In this document: positions 1 through 8,991 of the stretch, one piece after another | Layout of the letters: each line of letters opens with the position of its first letter | How positions within the stretch are numbered: position 1 is the stretch's first letter | Origin: Erythrophleum ivorense | Lineage: Eukaryota; Streptophyta; Magnoliopsida; Fabales; Fabaceae | Assembly: GCA_026724425.1 (NCBI GenBank) | Contig: JAIUCV010000076.1 | Coordinates: 3,743,501-3,807,500 of the forward strand | DNA: 64,000 nt | Direction: 5' to 3' | Translations under genes and position numbers: made by a program | Notes under the pieces: generated by a model | What the model saw: only the letters and a program-made list of their open reading frames with translations | The model's database searches: none | Told to the model about the DNA's origin: nothing

Positions 1-12
1 GACAAGGGCCAT

Positions 13-215
13 GGAGTCCCTGTCCGACCGGCTCGGTCGACCTGATCGGTCGTCGTCTTGAAGGAAGGTCGGGTCGGACGGGAGCCTTGGAGTCCCTGGC
101 CGACCGGCTCGATCGACCGACGTCATTGTGCAGTTAAGGACGGTCGGGTCGGACGGGAGCCTTGGAGGCCCTGTCCGACCGGCTCGGTCGAGCGGCTGGT
201 GTAGACGTCCGGTTT
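13..215. repeat. Tandem repeat, period about 76 bp
   Basis: The decamer GGAG(T/G)CCCTG recurs at 13, 89 and 164, and the flanking GACCGGCTCGRTCGA and GGTCGGGTCGGACGGGAGCC blocks repeat with it, giving about 2.6 GC-rich units. It lies in the internal region of element E0 and may continue left of the window. No coding frame is evident. Confidence 0.75.
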
Positions 216-544
216 TCGGTTGTTTTGACACTCTTCACTAAAATGATAATATCTTCCATTCTACACGTTCAAATTGCATGATTCCAATTGCGTTGGAAAG
301 CTAACTCATGTAGGCATCGCAGCGAACTGGTTTTGGTGAGATCCATTGAGTAGAATATTTTTTGGGCTCTTTCAAAGTTGATGCTGTGTCGCGGAGCGGC
401 GTAAAGTCAAAATCTTGTGGTTTTGCTCCAAAATGCATCTTACGACCTGTTTAGACTCTTAGTACTATAAATCCACAAAACTACCTTTTTAGATCGAAAA
501 GCCTTTAAAAACCTTATAAAAAGCGTAGTAAAACCATATAAAAA

Positions 545-934
545 TGGTACAAAATAGAGGTATATCACCTGCTGCCCAAACACTGCCGCACCCGGCGGTG
601 CTCCGGCCATCGGAGGAACACACGGAGCCTGCTGCGGAACCACTGGCGGAAAACGTGCCAGCAACTGTGTCAGTAACCCCACAACTAGGTCATCTCGACC
701 CTGAGCCGGAGCCGCACCCCCACCTGGGGCCGCCCCAACCCCCGCGCCACCACCGACGTCCAAACCGGCCTCACTCGCCACTGAAACAGACTGGGTCACC
801 AACGCAGTCGCCACACTCGGCGCAACACTCTTGCCCGAATCCGCTGGCTCGCCACGACCCCGACCTCCACGACCTCTGCCACGGCCTCGACCGCGGCCTC
901 TACCTCGACCTCGACCTCGCGCAACACCGTCCAT
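545..934 (-). CDS. Gag-like N-terminus of element E0 (partial)
   Basis: The minus-strand frame starts at the ATG at 932-934, about 140 bp downstream of the PBS. It opens with a long Gly-Arg dipeptide run (roughly residues 5-28), followed by an Ala/Gly/Pro-rich stretch. The Gly-Arg block resembles RNA-binding RGG tails and the N-termini of some plant Gypsy gag proteins. Past about 545 the frame enters AT-rich sequence and stops at 440 with no recognisable domain. A donor-like AG|GTGATA sits at that transition, so either an intron or decay could explain it. No capsid domain or zinc knuckle is inside the window. The family assignment rests mainly on position after the LTR and PBS. Confidence 0.5.
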
Positions 935-1070
935 CTCACTGTATGGAACAAAGAGGTGAGATGCAAAACACAAAAAGCAACAACACAAACAAAACTCACC
1001 GCGGAATCTCCTGAAGCCCGAAGAGGATGATACTAAAAACTATCAACCTAACCGTCCTAAAACCGTCTAG

Positions 1071-1082
1071 GCTCTGATACCA
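1071..1082 (-). other. Primer-binding site (initiator tRNA-Met type) of E0
   Basis: The minus-strand sequence TGGTATCAGAGC lies 3 bp inside the LTR boundary, as expected for minus-strand priming from initiator tRNA-Met. Confidence 0.85.
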
Positions 1083-1285
1083 AAATGAAACAACCATTAA
1101 AATAATTCCAAATAATTATTAAATAATTCTCATAGTTAAATAATAATCTTAATTAATTATTAATCCGAAAATAATAAATTAAACCTATTCAATTAACCTT
1201 TAAAACCAATTAAATCCATTAAACCGGATTAAACCATTAAATTCCATTTCCAATTCGAATCGGTTAACCACCCTGAACCAGCATT

Positions 1286-1320
1286 GGTGTCGACCGACAC
1301 CCGCTCGACAGGGCGACACC
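1286..1320. repeat. GGTGTCG-NN-CGACACC motif cluster 1
   Basis: One exact copy (1286-1301, spacer AC) is followed by a degenerate second copy ending in GCGACACC at 1320. It is inside the LTR of E0. Confidence 0.8.
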
Positions 1321-1727
1321 GAGAGCAATGAATCGCGCAGGAAAACACAAATTAACACAATAATCAATCCAAACACGATTAAACACCACAATCAACACAT
1401 AAACATCACGAAAAACCACAGAAACTCATCAATACATTCATCTAACAACCTAGATCCAGAAATTCCAAGCCCACAATCACGCACTCACCTTGGATTTGGA
1501 TTGAAAGGGAGAACAAGGGGATGAACAGCAAGAATCAGCAACCAAACCTCCAAAAATCTCCACAAAACTCCACAAAACCTCTCCAAAATCGCCTAGAACA
1601 CTTTCTATCTCGAAAAACGAGCCTTCCCAGCGGCTGCTCGACTTTTTAAAAGCGAACTAGGGTTTTTCGACCCAAACCGACCCGAATCCAGCGACTTAAA
1701 TCAAACCGGAAATTTCGATTTCAAACC

Positions 1728-1764
1728 GGTGTCGATCGACACCACCCTGGTGTCGCTCGACACC
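1728..1764. repeat. GGTGTCG-NN-CGACACC motif cluster 2
   Basis: Two exact copies start at 1728 (spacer AT) and 1749 (spacer CT), 21 bp apart, close to the TGTAACATCC end of the E0 LTR. Confidence 0.9.
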
Positions 1765-1802
1765 CCAAGAAAAACTCACTTCTTTGGTTTACGGATGTTA
1801 CA

Positions 1803-2578
1803 TAACATGTTGTTTTCGAGGTTTTTCTGGATGATAAGGCGTTATAAAACCGGTGGCAATGGGAATAAAGAATCCACAAAAACAGCCATCGGCTTCTATT
1901 GTAATTTCTTGATTAAAAGTTAACTGATTGTTGTAGAGGTAGGTGTGGTTTTAGGTTGTTCGATGATAATAATTGCATGATTTAGTGGTAGATTATGGTT
2001 GTGATCATGAATGCTTATCCGAAAGTTGAGTTTGATTGATGGGTTGGTGCGTGTGATAATTGTTAGTCTTAGCTTTTGTGTTACATCATCATGAATGTGG
2101 TTTAGGGTTTAGGTCTGGTTTTAGGATAGCATGCGTGTGATCAATGTTAGATTCCGCTTTTGTGTTTGGCAATAGAGTTAAGTTTGTGTGTATGTGTGAT
2201 CAATGTTTGTTTAGCTCTTATGTTACATCATAATCAATGTGGTTTGAGTTTATGGGTTGGTTTGTGTGATCAATGTTTAGTTGTAGCTTTTATATGTTGG
2301 GTAATAGGGTTTAGTTTATGTACGTGTGATTAATGATTGGTGGGTTTATATTATGGTTGAGAGTGTTAATGAATGCATTCTCGAAACGCTGCTTCTTTTC
2401 CTTTCACCTTTAAAACTCCATTCTTCTTCTCCTTTCCATTTTAAACTTCCCTACTTCTTCTCCTTTCCGTTTTGAACTTCCCATGCTTTTGCTCCTTTCC
2501 GTTTTAAACATCTCTGCTTATTCTTGTCCTTGCTAAACTTCCCTGCTTCTTATCCTCTTTTCGATAATCTTCTTCTAA
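1803..2578. repeat. Gene-free stretch with two degenerate tandem repeats
   Basis: At about 2040-2340 a roughly 140-bp unit repeats; TTACATCATCATGAATGTGG at 2081 and its variant at 2223 mark the period, with recurring TGTGATCAATGTT blocks. At about 2392-2556 a 31-bp pyrimidine-rich unit (CTTCTTCTCCTTTCC...) occurs about five times, just upstream of the Harbinger-type reading frame. No gene is visible. Confidence 0.6.
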
Positions 2579-3222
2579 ATGGATCCATATTCTCAAACCT
2601 CTAGTTATGTCGACCTCTTGAACAGTCAACCATGTCCTCAACAGACTTCTATGAGCCTCTAAGCCAAAGTGTCCAACTTGGCTCATCTCTGAAACAACCA
2701 ACACTTTTTTTTTTTTTTAAATAAATACTTAAACAATTCTAGCGGAAGTCTTAAAATAAATAATTCAATAAATCATAATATCAGTTCAACAACAAAAGCC
2801 GATAATCAAATAAATTCAAATATCAAATAACTCTAACAACTTAAGCAAAATAAATAAAACATAAATTCTATCATCTCTTCTTCGGCCTTGATTCCGCGCT
2901 TAAACATTTCTACCACCTGCATCACAGGAAAGGAGATGCGTAAGTATTATCACAAATACTTAGTGAGATGATCACTCTGCCCACGGGCCAATTACGCAAT
3001 TTCCAGATAATTAAAGTCTTTTAAATAATTTCCACAATTATTAAATATTTTTCCACCATTAAAATAATTATCATAATTACATAATAATCTTAATTAATTA
3101 TTAATCCGAAAATAATTAATTAAACCAATTCAATTAACCATTAAAACCAATTAAATCCATTAAACCGGATTAAACTATTTTCATTCGATTTACAATTCAA
3201 TTCAATCGCCGAACCAGCTTCT

Positions 3223-3305
3223 GGTGTCGACCGACACCCGCTTGGTGTCGTTCGACACCCTTGGCCTTGGTGTCGACCGACACCAGCTTGGTGTCGCTCG
3301 ACACC
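3223..3305. repeat. GGTGTCG-NN-CGACACC motif cluster 3
   Basis: Four copies start at 3223, 3244, 3269 and 3290 (spacers AC, TT, AC, CT). The intervals are 21, 25 and 21 bp. They lie inside the solo LTR. Confidence 0.9.
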
Positions 3306-3720
3306 CGATTCTCTGGGTGAAACCAAGAGCGATGAAACAACCACACAAACACAGAATCAAAACAGATAATGAACCACACACGATTAAGCTCAACAATCAT
3401 TACATAAACATCACGAAAAACATCAGAAACCCATCAATACAACCATCTATCAACCTAGATCCAGAAATCCCGAGCTCACAGTCACGCACTCACCTTGATT
3501 TTGGATTGAAAGGGAGAAACACTGGATGAACAAGGATGAACAGCAATCAAAACCTCACAAAACTTCACAATCTCCTCAAAATCGCCTCTGGAAGTTCTCT
3601 GCCTCGAAATACGAGCTACAAAACGCGGCCAGCCATTTTAATTTCAAGTCTTAGGGTTTTCCAACCCAACCAACGCGATCCGAACAAAATAGAAACAAAC
3701 CGGAATTCTGCAATCGGGCC

Positions 3721-3758
3721 GGTGTCGATCGACACCAGCCTTGGTGTCGCTCGACACC
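3721..3758. repeat. GGTGTCG-NN-CGACACC motif cluster 4
   Basis: Two copies start at 3721 (spacer AT) and 3743 (spacer CT), 22 bp apart, near the TGTAACATCC end of the solo LTR. Confidence 0.9.
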
Positions 3759-4319
3759 AGGCAAAAGTTCCACTTCTTGGTTTACGGATGTTACAATCTC
3801 AACTCCCTGTCTTCGGTACTTAACAAGCTGAAGGTTCAAGTCTCGGTGGAGACACACCTCCATAACCAAGGGAGAGGAAAGCATGGAGTCCGCCGGATGA
3901 TCTGCTGCTCATCAGCGCATGGCTGAACACGAGCAAGGACCCGATTGTTTGCAATGAGCAAAAGTTAGGAGCTTTCTGGAAACGGATTTCTGTGTATGTT
4001 ACGGCAAATGCTAAGGCTGCAGGAAGCATAAAGAGAGAGCCAAATAACTGCAAGAACCGGTGGCAGAAGATTAATGAGATTGTTACAAAGTTTAGTTGAT
4101 CCTATGCGGCAGCAACAAGAGAGAGAGCTAGTGATCAGAATGAGAGTGACGTTATTACGCGAGCCTACGAGATATACTTCAACAATCATGCAAAGAAATT
4201 CAATCTTGAGTATGCTTGGAGGCAGCTGCGCTATGACCAGAAGTGGTGTGAGATATCGACAAGTAAAAATGAGGCAACCTCTAAAAGAAGAAAGGTTGAG
4301 GATGGTTCACCTTCTGCTG

Positions 4320-4805
4320 CTATCTCGCAGATGGTATTTATCCGACGTGGGCAACTATCCGAACCATTAAACTTCCGCTAAACCCAAAACAAAAGTTATT
4401 TTCTAAACTTCAAGAAGCTTTCCGGAAAGATGTCGAGCGTGCGTTTGGAGTCTTGCAAGCTCGTTTGGCTGTTGTTAAAAACCCGGCCCTCTTTTTGGAT
4501 AAAGTAAAAATTGCAAAGATTATGAGAGCATGTGTCATACTTCACAACATAATAGTAGAAGACGAACGAGATGGAGAGTATGATGAAGCAGAATTCCAAC
4601 CAAGAGAAGGAAACGTAAGTTCAGATGAGGATGTACGTCATTCAGATGATATGCCTACGAACGTCGAAGAAATATGGGTATTCGAGTAACTATTCGTGAT
4701 GCACAAAGGCATCAGCAATTGAAAAATGATTTGGTTGAGAATATATGGGAAACATTTGGACATCTTTATGCACAGATTGTTGGAGATACTCAACATGCTG
4801 ACTAA
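4320..4805 (+). pseudogene. PIF/Harbinger transposase, C-terminal fragment (DDE_Tnp_4 type)
   Basis: The reading begins YLADGIYPTW, continues through a KDVERAFGVLQARLAV block (about 4430-4480) and KIMRACVILHNIIVEDERD, and ends with a DTQHAD-like tail at the TAA at 4803-4805. These are the C-terminal motifs of plant Harbinger transposases; the ERAFGVLQ region carries the last acidic catalytic residue of the DDE triad. The N-terminal two thirds, including the first two catalytic residues, are missing. The frame is fused directly to the end of the upstream Myb-like ORF. A frameshift near 4690 separates the last 38 codons. The piece is an inactive internally deleted derivative. Confidence 0.8.
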
Positions 4806-4985
4806 GTTTTTATTTATGTTTATGTTCTTGAATTTTATGTTTAAAATGTTGAGTGAATTAGGTAATAAGCAAGTTTTGGGGTCCTAATTAGTTTTCTAAC
4901 AAGTGTTCACATGGCTAGAAGGATCTAACCAAAGGGTACCGAAAAAAGGAAGAGAGAGGTTTTTTGTACTGTTGCCTTCGATTTA

Positions 4986-5658
4986 GGGCCTGACTGGTTT
5001 AAACGCTGCGGTTGCGGTTGCGGTTGTGGGAGTTTGCGGAAGCGGGAGTATGCGATTAAACGCGTAATTAAGCTGTTTGTACGACTGGTATAGCGATTCA
5101 TAGCGGTTGCGTTTGCGGAATATTTTTGACTGGTTGGCTAGCGGGTGCAAAAGCAGTTTAATCAAAAATTACTAAAATAAACACAAAATATAATTATTCA
5201 AAACACCCATAACCATATTATTAATATAAAATTAAAAAAGTAAACATGATTAATAATGAAAAACCGTAAATAAAACAATTGAATAATTATTTAAAACAAA
5301 GAAAATTCATAAAGACTTGCTTATTACTTCATGCGTAATCACTACCAAAAATTGCGCCAAGCCTTGTGATGAACTGTGAAAAATGTGCTGGAAGGCGTGG
5401 ATTTAATGGATTTATCCAATACATATTGTAAAATTTCTTCAATAAATCCAAGAGGCTTTTAACGGATTTTTTTTTTTTTTTCATCCGCAACCGCCCCACA
5501 ACCGCAAACGCTTGCGGAATGGAGCTTTTGATTTTCAGCGATACGGAGCGGTACAAAGTGGTACAGAGCGGTTGTTGTGATTGTTATAAAACGCCAGAAA
5601 CCGCTGCCACCCGCAGATGTTGCATTTGCGGGTGGTAGCGGAGAAACCAATCACCACC
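4986..5658. mobile_element. Non-autonomous Harbinger-like DNA element (673 bp)
   Basis: It is flanked by TTA on both sides (4983-4985 and 5659-5661), the 3-bp target duplication of PIF/Harbinger elements. The left end is GGGCCTGACTGGTTT and the right end, read on the other strand, is GGTGGTGATTGGTTT, an imperfect terminal inverted repeat. The interior has GCGGTTGCGG-type GC-rich blocks at both ends and an AT-rich middle. No ORF of note. It lies just downstream of the Harbinger transposase remnant and may be a relative. Confidence 0.6.
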
Positions 5659-5661
5659 TTA

Positions 5662-6216
5662 ATGCGCGTGGGGGAAACTATGAGTGAGGAGAGAGAAACG
5701 TATGTTGCATTAAATGACACTTTTAATGCATTATTTTTTTATTAATTAATTTTTTTTCATGTAAAAAATCACATTAATCAAGACAACACATAAAAAAACT
5801 ATGGTGATATGAGAATATTAATATGTAATAATTTGACAAGTTTAAAAATTAAAGATGTATATTCATATATAACCACACAATTAATATTTTAACAGACTAT
5901 AAAATTAAATAACGGATTATTTATATAATATTTACATATATATTTCCTTATAACTAGATGATAATATATATATTTAAATAAACATATAAAAAAGCATTAC
6001 ATATTCATATTTTTCATTAGATTCGACATATAAGATATATGTTAGGTTTGTTATTTATAAATATAACATTATATATTACAATTTATCATAACAAATAATT
6101 TTAACATGTTATTTATATTTTTAGCATAGTAAAAAAATGCAATACGAATTATATATGTTTTTAACATGTTAAATAATTAAATAACATACAGAAAAATTAA
6201 ACCAAAAAACAGTTTT

Positions 6217-6258
<42 letters not shown>

Positions 6259-7424
6259 CATGTAATGCTTCAAACAATTAAATAACACACATTAGACCAT
6301 TATTTTATCAAGTAAACATATATTAAAAGGAAAAATAAAAAAAATCTCTTAAAATCTCATTGGATCTGGATTTGCAGCACTAACACAATTTTGAAATGAA
6401 ATAAATCACTCATATATAATTAAAAGAAGCAAAAGGAAGAAAATCAAAAAATAAGAAGAAAAAAAAGTTGATAGATCGAGAGAGAAGAAGGAGAAAAGTG
6501 GCGAAGGAAGAAGAAGCGGGAAGAAGACAAACGAACGAAAAAATAGCAGGAGGAAGAGAGAGGAAAGAGAAGCATTTGCATTGTGGCGCGTGAGGGTTAT
6601 TTCGGTAAGTATTGATGGCAAATTGTTTTCTCTCTCCGGAGCATGGAAACTCTCTTGCTAAAAAACTAAATACACCCAAAAATTTGGCTACTGAGTGCAA
6701 ATACTCTAAAATGTTTGTATGTCAAATATGTTTCAAATTTCAATTTATGCAATGTATTTTATGTTTTGTTTATTAATAAAATTAAAATTAAAAATTTTTT
6801 TTTTCTTAAGCACCCAAAATAAGCTTCTCCCATTAGAGCCGAAAAAAAAAAAAAAAAAATTAACAGAGATGCTAACACAATTTTTAATATTAAAAAAACT
6901 TATAAGCAGCTCCATAAGCATCCCGTTGCACATGCTCTTAGTGTTAAATTTTGTCCTTTTTAAACCAAGCTCAATTGGTTTTCTCAGCTCAATTGGTTTT
7001 CTCACGAGGAGAAAAACCAATAAAAATTTGCCTCTTGAGTGTTAGAAAAGCAAAGATTATAAAGTACAGAAGTCGACGATACCTCACATCACATGGTAGA
7101 CAAAAGACAGAGCAGGTCTGTCGGTAATAAATATATTAGCGTTATATAAAACAAAGCCTAATAACTACGTGCCCACTAGTTCTATTACTACCAATCTGTC
7201 AACGACTATGTAGCATTGATTATGTCAAAAAAAACAAAAAAAATAGAACAACTAACCATTCATAGATTGATTCAACGAACTCACATTTTATTTTATTTTA
7301 TTTTAAATATTTTTTACGTTGTATTCCGGCGTAACGAAAATAACAAAAATACTTCATTAGTACACAAAACAAAAGTCTTAACTATCACTTTGCAATCTCT
7401 CCATCTCTGAAGACCACGACAGCC
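5662..7424. other. AT-rich intergenic stretch with a (TA)n microsatellite
   Basis: I see no gene. A (TA)n run of about 18 units lies at 6219-6255. A purine-rich (GA/AAG) tract lies at 6420-6560. A 17-bp tandem duplication of CTCAATTGGTTTTCTCA occurs near 6969-7003. The last 200 bp before 7425 may include the promoter of the DC1 gene. Confidence 0.5.
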
Positions 7425-8442
7425 ATGAATACGGTGAACTTCGACGGACACAAGCATTCTTTATCCCTCGTCCACGATCGTGATGGTGTAAAATGTGATG
7501 CTTGCGATCGAAGGTATCAGTACGGCTATTCTTGCGGTGAATGCAAGTTTACGGTTCACGAGAACTGTGCGTTCCTGTTCAGGAAATACGAAAAAAATTA
7601 CAGTTTTGCTTTTGCACTAAAGCTTATAAAATCTTTGAGCCGGCCCTGCATCCTCTACGCATGGTTCATTTATCTAATACTATGAAATGCGACATATGTC
7701 GCATGGGTGGCGGATATGGCTATTTTTGCGCCTGTTGTAGGTTGGTGATTCATAAGGGATGCGTCTCAACACTTGACTTACTAGAGATCACTCACACTTG
7801 TCATGAGAGACATGCTATGAAGCTTCTCACTGATGGTGCTCCTGATTACACAGATCCAGAATGTCATCTATGTGGAGTATATATTGGCAATGTACTTTAT
7901 CATTGTGATAAGTTTAAATTCAACTTGGATCTGTGTTGTGCGATTTTTGAACCCCCACCAGTTGTTATTTCAGATCTAAAGGTCCATGAGCATACACTCA
8001 CACCCATGCCAAGATTGACCTCTTTCGTTTGTGATGCTTGTGGGCTGAAAGGAGACCATGCTCCTTATGTCTGCCTTCAATGAGATTGATTGGTCGTATG
8101 GGGCTTATTCTTGTTCCAAGTGTCCTGACTATGCTGTTCATCCAAAATGTGCAACAAGGGATGACGTGTGGGACGGGGAAGAGCTTGATGGGAAACCTGA
8201 AGAAGTTGAAGATATTGAGCCATTCAGAATAAATGACGACAACACAATAACTCATTTCGCTCATGAACATAACTTGAGCCTCAAGAAAGGCGACATTGCT
8301 TCTAACGAGAGCATTTTGTGTAGAGCGTGTGTTAGTTCCATCGGTTCTAGCACATTCTATGGCTGTTCCGATTGCGATTTCATTCTTCATGAAACATGTG
8401 CTAATTTCCCAAAGAAGAAACGGCATTTTCTAAGCCCATCAC
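7425..8442 (+). pseudogene. DC1-domain (Cys/His-rich C1) protein pseudogene, segment 1 of 3
   Basis: The frame starts MNTVNFDGHKHSLSLVHDRD and shows repeated C1/DC1 units, e.g. VKCDACDRRYQYGYSCGECKFTVHENC (given in part), MKCDICRMGGGYGYFCACC, CHLCGVYIGNVLYHCDKCKF-like, and FVCDACGLKGDHAPYVC. DC1 proteins are a large plant family of cysteine/histidine zinc-binding modules, mostly of unknown function and linked to stress signalling. A frame change lies near 7600-7650. A second break near 8085 appears to delete most of one DC1 unit (from VCLQ to EIDWSYG). At 8442 the gene is interrupted by retrotransposon A; it resumes at 15685 and again at 27095. The frame lesions, as well as the insertions, make it a pseudogene. 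Confidence 0.85.
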
Positions 8443-8924
8443 TGTTAGAGGTGAAATGAGCACATTTCCCCGAGCCCGTCGTAATGATTAACAGCACCAA
8501 GGCCCAGCCCGTCTTAAGCCCTAGCCTCCTTACAGAAATGGAAAGCCTTGAGGAGGAAGGCAATACCTTAAGCAAAAAGGAAAAAGAAGCAGCCGCCACT
8601 CGAAGAAAGGAAATAAATCAAGAGAAGAAGAAGTTTTCCTTTATGATCAAGAGGAGAATATTCAGAAGAGAATCGTCTTAACTCAATTATATAAAGAGAG
8701 GTCTTCATTCCCTGAAGACCAAGTCACGCAGCCCCGAAAACCCTAAAGCACTTTGCTCATCTCTTCTCTATTTTATTCGCTATCTGCATTACGTCTCGTC
8801 AAGGCTTGTTTGACGAGACTATCTCTTGTATCTGAACTCCTTTCGAGTAATTAATCCAAAGCTTCCCAAGTCTCCCATCCGAAATATCCCGTCATACTAA
8901 CGTGTGCTATTTCTGGAATCAACA
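8443..8924 (+). repeat. 5' LTR of element A (482 bp)
   Basis: Bounded by TGTTAGAGG and AATCAACA. A TATATAAA promoter box is at 8688-8695. Two perfect hairpins follow: arms GGTCTTCA/TGAAGACC (8700-8707/8713-8720, 5-nt loop) and GTCTCGTCAA/TTGACGAGAC (8793-8802/8810-8819, 7-nt loop). Confidence 0.95.
8688..8695 (+). promoter_or_regulatory. TATA box in the LTR of element A
   Basis: TATATAAA lies mid-LTR, and transcription would start shortly after it. The first of two perfect hairpins begins only 5 bp downstream. The same box and hairpins are present in the 3' LTR and, reversed, in element B. Confidence 0.6.
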
Positions 8925-8926
8925 AT

Positions 8927-8943
8927 TGGCGCCGACTGTGGGG
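8927..8943 (+). other. Primer-binding site of element A
   Basis: TGGCGCCGACTGTGGGG begins two bases after the LTR end. The same sequence follows the 5' LTRs of elements B and C. It resembles the TGGCGCC-type PBS common in Tat and Athila elements. Confidence 0.85.
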
Positions 8944-8991
8944 ACTGGGAATACCTTTGCCGGATTAAGCATCTCAAAAGAAGCTTGGACG

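Larger units (their letters stand above)
1..1802 (-). mobile_element. Ty3/Gypsy-like LTR retrotransposon, 5' part only (element E0)
   Basis: Read on the minus strand this is a 5' LTR (1086-1802), a primer-binding site (1071-1082) and the start of an internal region with a Gly/Arg-rich gag-like frame. The rest lies left of the window. The PBS matches the 3' end of initiator tRNA-Met, and the LTR runs from TGTAACATCC to GTTGTTTCA. These features suit chromovirus-type Gypsy elements, but no pol is visible, so the lineage is inferred. The LTR is shorter than the related solo LTR at 2690-3795, lacking about 360 bp after its plus-strand left end. Confidence 0.7.
1086..1802 (-). repeat. 5' LTR of element E0 (717 bp)
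   Basis: On the plus strand it runs from TGAAACAACC to GATGTTACA, so it is TG...CA bounded. It aligns by eye to the solo LTR at 2690-3795 over most of its length but lacks about 360 bp next to its plus-strand left end; the gap is bordered by CAACCA-like sequence in both copies. It carries GGTGTCG-NN-CGACACC motifs near both sides. Confidence 0.8.
2690..3795 (-). mobile_element. Solo LTR (1106 bp) of the E0 family
   Basis: It is bounded by TGAAACAACC and GATGTTACA on the plus strand, the same termini as the E0 LTR. It is flanked by perfect 5-bp target duplications ATCTC (2685-2689 and 3796-3800). No PBS or internal region adjoins it, so it is a solo LTR left by recombination between two LTRs. 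It interrupts the Harbinger-type pseudogene and carries six copies of the GGTGTCG-NN-CGACACC motif. Confidence 0.9.
2579..4320 (+). pseudogene. PIF/Harbinger accessory (Myb/SANT-like, NAM-associated type) ORF, interrupted
   Basis: The frame opens at the ATG at 2579-2581 with MDPYSQTSSYVDLLNSQ. This is the usual beginning of the Arabidopsis-type proteins often annotated as 'glutathione S-transferase T3-like' or NAM-associated, which are related to the Myb-like proteins of Harbinger transposons. It reaches a stop and is then split by the solo LTR at 2690-3795. After the LTR the trihelix/SANT-like core resumes at about 3890-4080 (SAWLNTSKDP, GAFWKRI, NCKNRWQKIN). A further stop follows, then a stretch ending in KKFNLEYAWRQLRYDQKW and a basic KRRKVED segment. 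Several stops and frameshifts make it a pseudogene. In intact elements this protein works with the transposase at the transposon ends. Confidence 0.75.

Noticed and set aside
544..1014. Long plus-strand frame opposite the E0 gag
   Set aside because: It is Pro/His-rich antisense of the Gly-Arg/Ala-rich gag frame; the LTR, PBS and start codon all favour the minus strand.
3141..3400. Overlapping minus-strand frames of 64-67 codons with VSVDT/GVGRHQ peptides
   Set aside because: They are translations of the inverted-repeat motif inside a solo LTR, with no start context or conserved domain.
6745..7045. Opposed frames of about 90-108 codons at 6719-7045
   Set aside because: Both are AT-rich, Lys/Phe/Ile-biased low-complexity translations of intergenic DNA.
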